This document shows positions 56,245 through 64,000 of a stretch of 64,000 nucleotides of DNA, piece by piece (the stretch's first letter is position 1; each line of letters begins with the position of its first letter). A model generated the notes under the pieces. The model searched no databases. It saw only the letters and a program-made list of their open reading frames with translations, and had not been told where the DNA came from. Position numbers and translations under genes: made by a program. Origin of the DNA: Patella vulgata (Eukaryota > Mollusca > Gastropoda > Patellidae); assembly GCF_932274485.2 (NCBI RefSeq), contig NC_065884.2, forward strand, positions 38,273,540-38,337,539, read 5' to 3'.

Positions 56245-57967
56245 CAGTACGAGATTAGAAGTATGAGATTAGTCTTTGTGGGCGTTTTTTCCGCTCAAAA
56301 ATCGCGGCGTTTTTCTCATATACACTCCGCGGAATTAGAGGGGTTCTGGGAGGAAAAAAGTCCGCGAAAATATAAAATTCGCGGAGGATTATTGTCCGCG
56401 AAAATATGAAATTCGCGGCGGATTATAGTCGGTGGATACATAAAATTCGTGGTGGATTATGGTCCACAGTGATTCAAAATAGTCAAGAGTAATTTATTTA
56501 TAATGTACATCGGTATTTAATTCGTGAATCGTACCACAAAGCACATACACCTAGCAATTTTCGATGTCATTAGTTAATCCGACAAGCAGACAATGAAACC
56601 ATGTTCCGTGAATTCTGATAACATTGTCTGAAAATGGACGACAATAAACATATTTAGTAGGTAGCGATTTGCACTTGGATGTCATAAAATATGCTGGAGA
56701 TTTTTTTTATATACCGATTTACATGTATTATCAGTTTTAATTATGAACAAGAATTTAATGATACTCGTAGAAATAAACACATTGGCATATCTTGCGAGGA
56801 AGGTATATTTTCTCCCCGGTATTTAGTTTAACAATAATTCAATTAAAATGACGATTCGATCGGCAACCAACGTTCAATATATATTTTATGTCCCCAAAAT
56901 TAAATGTCATGTATTGGATAGAAGCTGGAAGACTGTTTACTTATTTCAGTTTCGTATTTGACTTTAAGATACAGATTCCCCATTTCCCACATTGCAAAAC
57001 AGATCAACATGCCAAATCGTTTTAGTTGACGGCAAATTACTTAAAAAATATCATGTCTTAAATAGCCCCTTTACCCCTTTAAATCTATTTCTTTTTTATA
57101 CTTGAACTTATAAATGCAACGCACAAACTGCCTGCCGTATTTAAACAGTAGATGATAAATATCCTAAATAACAATCCTGTTCGGTTTCCAATAATTATCA
57201 CAGAAACAGATATTAATTTTCACTTTTTCCGTGAACATATCGAAGACGCTTTCACAAAACACAACAAGTTCTTATGAATGGAATCTTGTTCGGACAGAAT
57301 TTAGATTATTAATAGTAACTGAGGCGACAATTACTCACATCAAAGGGAACACATCACAGAGTACAAAGGAAATTGCCTAACAAAAAAGCATGCATTAGTT
57401 AAAGGGGCATGGTGCGATATAAGGGATGATTTTTGTGCCAAATTAAAAAAAAATGTCACCACCGGTTCAACGAATGATTTTAACAGAATATGTCAACTGC
57501 GAATATGATGATTAAGTATTCTTTTCACACGGTGCATACGCCAACCTTTAAGTCTGTACCGATTCAAAAATTGAATTATCTCTTATATCCACATTTTTTA
57601 AATCCCGAGTTTTATCGTAAATAAAATTAATAAAATCCCTTGTAACCTACTGGTAATACATGATGTACATGTATATTGTAGGGGGTGTGGGTGTGCTATT
57701 CATCGTAGCCCGTTCGTAATTTTGTGTGAAAATCCAGATTGGTCGCGTCCCAATTGTAATTGTTCTTCAATAATGAGGTCAACTATTTTGGATAATGATT
57801 ACTTACTGACAATTCAGAATAAAAGGTGTTGTTTACAAGAATACGACAGGGTAATAATTTGTTGTTAAAGGGGATTCTATTTTAGTCAATTATCAATTCC
57901 TTTTGATGACACGTGTGAATTCACGTAATTAATTAGGAATCTTGACTGAGAATATGCATTGACTCAG

Positions 57968-60566
57968 ACTCGGGTAGACTAATCACGGGAATTCATTTAC
58001 AATCACCGGAATTCACTTCTAAAATCCCCGATTCCTCCCACAAAACTCACTTATTTTAAATGTATAATACATTTTGATCTCTCTGCAGGCCAGAAAAAGG
58101 CGCTGTATGTGAATTTATTTGAAAGACTACCGGAATTCATTTCAAATATATGCATCATGATTATGATAACGTAGGGCGCGTCGTATTACCCAATAGGCCG
58201 AACTCCAAAATAACACATAATAACAATTTGCGTCGAATTACCCAATAACTCCAAAATAACAGCCAATAACCCCAAAAATGTTGACTGTGGAAACACAATA
58301 TAACAATTTAGTTGAATTTAAGAAGCCTCGCTGATTTATGCCCAAATCGGAGGTTCACGGGAGATAACACGTGTATGTGATTTTTGTTGACAAGAAACTA
58401 ATGTATACTTTCGTTGCAATTCCTTGTAATGTATTGTAATAAAAGATTGATAATAGTTTTATTAAAATAAACAATTTAATATTATAGCTATAGCTATATT
58501 TATTTATATATAATTGCATATTGCGCCGATTGTCACTTTCGGTTATCGACATCGTAACTTGTTTAGAAATAAATAAATTATCATTCTCATGTTATCATAG
58601 TTTATGTTTTTTGGAGGTGTGATTGTATGTGATTTGTCACCTTTTACAATGACAATTAACTGGTGAACATTCTATATGCCTACTATTGGCATATTATTAA
58701 AATTACACTTCATTTAATCTAGACTGCTTCATGCTACAACGGATTATCTATGAAAACATCCAAACCATTATTGATGAGACTTTATAATTATTTGATTGGC
58801 TGATTATTACTAAGTTAATTTTCGAATAAACTTAGCTCATCTACATTCGAGAAATGTTCGGTTTGACATTTTACATGGATTACTGCTGTGTTTTTATTGT
58901 GTTTCCCCGAGTTGACCATCTGGAAATATCGTTTTACAGCAGATACATTCTAGTATTAATATTAATGCAAAATATAGGTAAATACAATTGTCTTGGGGCG
59001 AATTCCGATTTTCACAAAGTGAATTCCGGTGTTTTAAAGTAATTTTTTATTAATGTAACATATTAGTAAATACGAAGGTCTAAAGTGCGAATTCAGATAT
59101 TTTGTAAGTGAATTCCGGTGTTTTAAAGTAATTTATTATTATTGTAAAATATTTGTGATGGAGTACGAAGGTCTGAAGTGCGAATTCCGATATTTGAATT
59201 CCGGTGATTTTCGTTGTTTAAAAGTAATTTATTATTAATGTAAAATATTAGTAAATACGAAGGTCTTAAGTGCGATTTCCGATATGTTGAAAGTGAATTC
59301 CGATGTTTATATGTTTTCAAAGTGAATCCCGGTGATTTAAAGTAATTTATTATTAATGTAAAATATTAGTAAATACGAAGGTCTTCAGTGCGAATTCAGA
59401 TATGTTGACAGTGAATTCCGGTGTTGATATGTTTTCAATGTGAATTCCGGTGTTTATGTGTTTTAAATTCAACATTAATATTAATGGAAAATATAAGTAA
59501 ATAGGAAGATTGTACGGGCGAATTCTGATATCTCCAAAGTGAATTCCGGTGTATGGATTTGGTCAAATAATATTGTAAGTTAACATTAGGACTGAAATGC
59601 TGATAAAAGAGGCTTTTTGATGAATTACAAATAGGTTCTACACATAATTGTTTTAAAACATCTCAAATTTGACGAGTTACGAGATTTTCTCCACACATGT
59701 CGAGTAATCTCCCTTTAATGGTCAAAATATCGGATTTACAAATCAAATTAAATGTAAATATTGTCATTGTATAAAGTGACAAATCACATGCAATCACAAC
59801 ATAATAAACTATCATAACATGAGAATACTCTGAAACAAAGACAATTAATTGTCAGCGGAACTTATTTAAATTGATTTCATTTATTTATTTCAAAACAAGT
59901 TACAATGTCGATGACAGAAAGTGACAATCGACACAATTTGCAAGTATAAATAAATAAATATAACTGTAATATTAAATTGTTTATTGCACTATATATACCA
60001 TATGTTTCATGCATATAATTACTGTTTTAATAAACTATTAATCAATGTCTAATTACAATACATTATACAACGAATTGCAACGAAAGTATACATGAGTTTC
60101 TTGTCAACAAAAATCACATACACGAGTTATCTCCCGTGAACCTCCGATTTGGACAAAAACCAGTCACGCTTCTTAAAGTCATACTAAATTGTTATTTTGT
60201 GTTTCCAGTCAATATTTTTGAAGTTATTTTTGAGTTATAGGGTAACTCGACGCAAATTGTTTTTAGTGTTATTTTGGAGTTCGGCCTATTGGGTAACACG
60301 ACGCGCCCTACGTTATCATAACCATGATGCATATATTTGAAATGAATTCCGGTAGTCTTTCAAATAAATACACACGCAGGGCCTTTATTTGGCCTGTGGA
60401 GATATCAAAATAGTAATTCGTTACATTATAATGTATTATACATTTAAAATAAATTAGTTTTGTGGGAGGAATCAGGGGTTTTCGAAGTGAATTCCGGTGA
60501 TTATATGTGAATTCCGGTGATTGTAAATGAATTCCGGTGAATTCAGGTGATTAGTCGGGGCCCCTC
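57968..60566. mobile_element. fold-back element with 700-800-bp inverted arms (GAATTCCGG family)
   Basis: Arms 57968-58655 and 59757-60566 are inverse copies: TTTGAAAGACTACCGGAATT, GTAGGGCGCGTCGTATTACC, CAATTCCTTGTAATGTATTG, ATTGTCACTTTCGGTTATCG and their complements. Outer ends carry several GAATTCCGGTGA words (three at 60478-60536), next to GACTAATCAC. The loop (58656-59756) is a tandem array of the same word. Partial copies are at 38600 and 53990. Non-coding. It sits inside the CAGTAC element. Confidence 0.8.
58980..59560. repeat. GTGAATTCCGGTG-centred tandem array in the fold-back loop
   Basis: About five to six units of roughly 100 bases contain GTGAATTCCGGTGTTTTAAA, GTAATTTATTATTAATGTAA, AATATTAGTAAATACGAAGG and GTGCGAATTCCGATAT. 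The core word is identical to that repeated at the element's outer ends. Confidence 0.8.
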
Positions 60567-61365
60567 AGACTCTTTGGTGCCGAAATGAAAAGGTCATCAA
60601 GGTATTATCCACTGATACGTGTTAATGTACATGTGTTCAGCAAGGTTGACGGTAACTTCTGGCTATGTGTGCTTAAAAACAGGACATTTAATTCATTTGT
60701 GATTTAAACCCCGAAGATATATTACTTGTTCAGGTGTGATTTATCAATTTAAGATGCATTGTGTGACTTATTTGTCAGAATGGAAATGACTATTTCGATG
60801 GACAAAACTTTCGCCCACGGTAAGACCAGCATCTATGTTTGTAAACTTTGAAATTTTCGTAATTTGAATGAGTTTGAAATAGTCGATCGATGCAAGTCTT
60901 AAAAATTTCGAACATATTGATGAAGTAATGTATCGGTACAGCCATAATTCTGTTTATTTTATTATTTAAAAGCCTGTTTTATATTTGTTATTTTTCAATA
61001 TAAGCCAGTAAAATCTATGTGTCTAACCATGTTAAATTAAATCTTTTGTTTTGCATGCCGTATTAGCCGATATTCGACTACGATATCACTGCCGTGGAAT
61101 CGAGCGATAAATAAACCCATTTCAAACCCAGCTATGGATGAGCTGACTGTACATGCGTGGAAAGTCCGACTTTTTAAAATTTCGCGGTGGGCGGCGGTTT
61201 AAAATAATTGCGGAGGTCGGCGGTTTATTTAAATTCGCGGGGGAAATTTAGAGCGGAATTTTGAGCGTGGCCAGAGCGGATTGATTAACTCACGTCTGTG
61301 ATTTTTCATTTCCGCCCATGTCGGACCTCGGGGAAATTTAGTACTTCCGCTCGAAGTGTACTGTA

Positions 61366-61506
61366 TGTCTTATTATCAAAATTTACAAATTTAACCTAAA
61401 TATTCGAAGAGCTGAGGTCAATCTGATTCTGAAAATATTAGTTCCGTTCAAAGTTATGATTTAATTTTTCGATATTTTCATTTTCTCATCCGTCCCGTTT
61501 TTTAAA
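61366..61506 (+). repeat. 0.9-kb-unit element, copy 2, right part
   Basis: TGTCTTATTATCAAAATTTA, then AACCTAAATATTCGAAGAGC, TGAGGTC and AGTTCCGTTCAAAGTTAT, matches 8560-8690 and continues the sequence broken at 56244. It ends where the Tc1 remnant begins. Confidence 0.75.
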
Positions 61507-62345
61507 GGCGACAAGACCGACATGTTGTGCGACAGCACGTGCAGAATCCCTTCACACAGGCATCTGAGACAGCACGTCAGATAGTGGGAACACACAGAAG
61601 ACCCATCAGTACTGATACAGTGCGTCTCACCAGAAAGAACTTCCATTGCCGTAGACCTTACCGTGGACTGATCCTCACCCCTCGCCATCGACGTGAACAT
61701 CTACAGTTTGCCCAACAACACCAGAACTGGCGACACAGGCAATGGAGAATTGTTCTGTTCACAGATGAGAGTCTGTATTGCATATCAACTGCAGATGGCA
61801 GGACCAGAATATGGCGTCGACGTGGCCAGCGTTATTCTGACCAATGTGTCTTGGAACGAGACTCATAGGGAGGTCCAAGCATAATGGTTTTGGGTGGAAT
61901 CGGTCTGAACCAGAGAGTGGGTCCTGTGTGGTGTTCCAAAATCTTGGTCCAGGGAGAGGAGGCAGCGGCATCACAGTGGAGTGCGACATCGATCAAACTC
62001 TCAGACCCCACGTCATACCACATTTCGCACGTCATCGAAACAACGTTTTCCAGCATGACTCAGGACTTTTTACAGCAGAACGGTATCAATGTTATGCATT
62101 GGCCAGCCCTTAGTCAGGACTTAAACCCGATTGAACATCTTTGGGATGAAAATCAGAGGAGAGTTAATAACGTCATACCGAGATCAAACACAGCCGATGG
62201 ATTGTGCCAGGCTTTTCTGAGGGTGTGGTTCTAGGTGCCAATGGCGTTCATCAATCGTCTGGTCCAGTCCATGTGGGCTGCACTGCTGTTATTGACACTT
62301 ACGGTGGACACACCAGATACTGATGTATAGACTGTAAACCTTCTT
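61507..62345 (+). pseudogene. Tc1-type transposase, 5'-truncated and frameshifted
   Basis: Lacks the first helix-turn-helix. It starts around RQDRHVVRQHVQNPFTQASE, has the second DNA-binding part (ISTDTVRLTRKNFHCRRPYR), QWRIVLFTDESLY (first Asp), then a frame change near 61865, a degraded second-Asp block (FQHDSGLFTAER), WPALSQDLNPIEHLWDE (Glu) and, after further frame change near 62230, INRLVQSMWAAL and a relic of GGHTRY. Same family type as the gene at 48327-49373 but far more decayed. It interrupts or abuts the end of the 0.9-kb-unit element. Confidence 0.88.
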
Positions 62346-63439
62346 GTAATGTCGTGGAATTGAACCTCTCTGATTTTGAAATCGTACTGACGTTTTTTTT
62401 TTTTTTTTGCTGTTTAGTATAGTTATGCCCCTTTATATTTGGTAAAATGCCCAAGAAAAAATTTGAAACCCCACCTCTAACTCATTTGTTTTTCAATATT
62501 TTCGAATGAGATATGGTTTGTCGATAGAGCAACGTGTGAACTTTAAATTAAATTGTGTCTCTGATGACCTTGTGATTGAAGGTCAAGGTCAAACAGACAA
62601 TTTTCATGGAAATTGGGTCTGTTTTGTATAATTGTCGACTTTCAACGGGTCTGTTTTGCATAATTGTTCACTTTCATCTGCTCTAACTCAACTGTGTTTT
62701 TTTCAAAATTTTAGATTGAAATATTACATTTTGCATAGAAAAAAAAATCAAATAATCTGGACCGACATTTTAGTTCGAGAATTAGCGAAAATCCATATTC
62801 ACTGGGAAACGCCATCTTGGATTTGTAGACTGGCCACACCGAGACTGAATATATTGGCAAAGTGCGTTGAGCCGGAGTTGATACATGGACCATTTGAATA
62901 ACAATATAGGCAATTAGGTACCTGAATAATCTGCCGATGTACCACTATCAAAACTGAAGTTTTGAGTAACTTTCAAAAATTTTCATACTGTTGCAAGTTA
63001 GCTGACAAAGATTTTATTTCTTATGTTGTTGGAACTGGTCAAGCTGCAAATAAATTGATTTTGATTTATATCGCAAACCCAGCTCTAGTTGAGTTATCGC
63101 GATCTGAAGAAAGGGTCCGTTTCAGGTATCGCCAGAGACGTACCTTGTGTAGTCTCATGACACCTACAGAAAAGTAACTTGAACTGAGTGACTTTGATAA
63201 TGTGATAGGGTAAGACCCCGACTATCATGAACAACCAAAACCTAGTTCGCCAGCTAAAATTTGGCCTGAAAATGTAAAAAATCAGCTGAAAAACGTAAAC
63301 AGCCTGTATCTCGGAAACGGTTAATTTCTGAAATCGGTGATTTTGGCTGGGGAATAGGCTTGATAGGTCGACAAAACCATGTGATTATGAACAAAATCGG
63401 CCGACCCCCATGATATGATATTGCATGGTTTTCTCGTGG
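62346..63439. other. unassigned repeat-like sequence
   Basis: Contains a T17 tract near 62393-62410 and GAAGGTCAAGGTCAAAC near 62578. Phrases such as TGTATCTCGGAAACGG (near 63306) resemble the tandem element bodies. No coding domain is seen in the short frames at 62632 and 62962. Confidence 0.35.
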
Positions 63440-63600
63440 AATGTCTCTTAAGCGCCAAATTTAGAAAATTTAAATTTTTACTAAAAACTTTATTTATAAA
63501 TATTTTCTTATAGCATTTTACATAGGATTAAAGCTTCATTTGTCTCAGTAATTTGCGTTTTGTATAAAACTAAGTTCATATGCTCCATTTTCCAAAATGT
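63440..63600 (+). repeat. left-end fragment of the 14690-18170 element family
   Basis: GCGCCAAATTTAGAAAATTT, TTTATTTATAAATATTTTCT, GTCTCAGTAATTTGCGTTTT and CTAAGTTCATATGCTCC match 14717-14950. It is cut by the capped element at 63608. Confidence 0.65.
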
Positions 63601-63607
63601 CATTTTT

Positions 63608-63966
63608 ATGCGCCCACATGGAAATGTGGACGTATATTGCCGTCAACCCCGTCCGTCCGTCCGTCTTCCACAATTTCTTGTGAACGCTCTAAAGCCAAAA
63701 GTTATCATCTAGTTGTTTTAAAATTGATATATGTTGTTTGCATTAGTGAGATGAAGAAGCCTATTTAATTTCAATAATTTCTGTTTATTACTTCTAGAGT
63801 TATGGCCCTTGTTTCACTTTGTTGAACCTTGTGAACACTCTAATGACAAAAGTTAACATCCGATCTTTGTGAAATTTATATTCAATATTTGAATTAGGGA
63901 AATGAAGAAGCCTGTTGAATCTCAGCAATTTCCGTTTATTACTTCTAGAGTTATGGCCCTTGTTTC
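63608..63966 (+). mobile_element. hairpin-capped tandem element, running to the hairpin module
   Basis: Cap arms ATGCGCCCACAT and ATGTGGACGTAT (63608-63635), then TTGCCGTCAACCCCGTCCGT and two units of the body seen inverted at 31590-32762 (GAAGAAGCCTATTTAATTTC, TCTAGAGTTATGGCCCTTGT). It ends or is interrupted near 63966, where GTTAGGGTTTCACAC begins. Confidence 0.8.
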
Positions 63967-63973
63967 ACTTTGT

Positions 63974-64000
63974 TAGGGTTTCACACTCAGTGTGAAACAC
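63974..64000 (+). repeat. hairpin module (GTTTCACACT type) at window end
   Basis: Arms GTTTCACACT and AGTGTGAAAC with a short CA/C loop, preceded by TTAGG as in the modules at 9030 and 54490. The window ends inside the flank. Confidence 0.7.

Larger units (their letters stand above)
56245..61363. mobile_element. 5.1-kb TA-flanked insertion with CAGTAC ends
   Basis: CAGTAC at 56245 and GTACTG ending 61363 lie between TA dinucleotides (56243-56244 and 61364-61365). The paralogous copy reads CAATTTATGTCC uninterrupted at 8554-8565, proving the insertion and one TA in the target. TA duplication and a CAGT end fit Tc1/mariner-type elements. Subterminal zones on both sides are rich in CGCGG words (AAATTCGCGG, TCCGCGAAAATAT repeated at 56370-56460; GGCGGCGGTTTAAAATAA near 61190). 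No transposase is seen, and half of the length is a nested fold-back. Confidence 0.75.

Noticed and set aside
62575-62595. Nuclear-receptor-like site AAGGTCAAGGTCA
   Set aside because: A single match in repeat-like sequence with no gene nearby; chance cannot be excluded.

Overview
This is an AT-rich stretch of an animal nuclear genome, most likely a mollusc and probably a bivalve. That call is inference. It rests on tRNA-headed SINEs ending in ACGTTAAACCCCATTTCATT repeats, on many hairpin-capped tandem-repeat elements of the bivalve kind, on an I-group LINE, and on Tc1, mariner, piggyBac-like, hAT-like, Helitron-like and Penelope-like remains. I found no bacterial gene organisation, rRNA, functional tRNA, CRISPR array or complete host protein-coding gene. 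The only candidate host coding signal is a possible first exon at 32983-33091.

Layout. 1-14.4 kb: degenerate tandem-repeat elements, a near-perfect fold-back (2.2-3.4 kb), an unclassified 1.86-kb insertion packed with CTATAG/CTACAG motifs (4.12-5.97 kb), a 0.9-kb-unit element (7-8.9 kb), a CGACA/TGTCG palindrome (11.7-11.9 kb) and a hairpin-capped tandem element (12.9-14.3 kb). 14.7-18.2 kb: a large repeat-built element. 19-26 kb: SINEs, a 2.56-kb element with about 400-bp inverted ends that carries a segment paralogous to nearby DNA, and a Helitron-like element filled with a 143-bp satellite. 26.4-30.9 kb: a roughly 300-bp tandem array interrupted by a TTAA-flanked piggyBac-like element (itself hit by a SINE), then inverted arms enclosing Penelope-like and mariner remains. 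31-38.9 kb: tandem elements, short TIR elements and the candidate exon. 39.59-44.93 kb: one nearly full-length but decayed I-group LINE with clear target-site duplications. 45.5-52.8 kb: a tandem element, then a large inverted duplication with a Tc1 transposase gene (one internal stop) in its loop and two LINE-tail insertions in one arm. 54.3-64 kb: hairpin modules, a repeat element split by a 5.1-kb TA-flanked insertion that contains another fold-back, a broken Tc1 copy, and further hairpin-capped repeats running off the end.

The sequence works as a layered record of transposition. Several insertions can be checked against uninterrupted paralogous copies in the same window (the 4.12-kb, piggyBac-like, CAGTAC and LINE-tail insertions), which fixes boundaries and relative order. 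The most unusual theme is short terminal hairpins whose stems change together while their flanks stay constant, found on several unrelated-looking tandem-repeat bodies.
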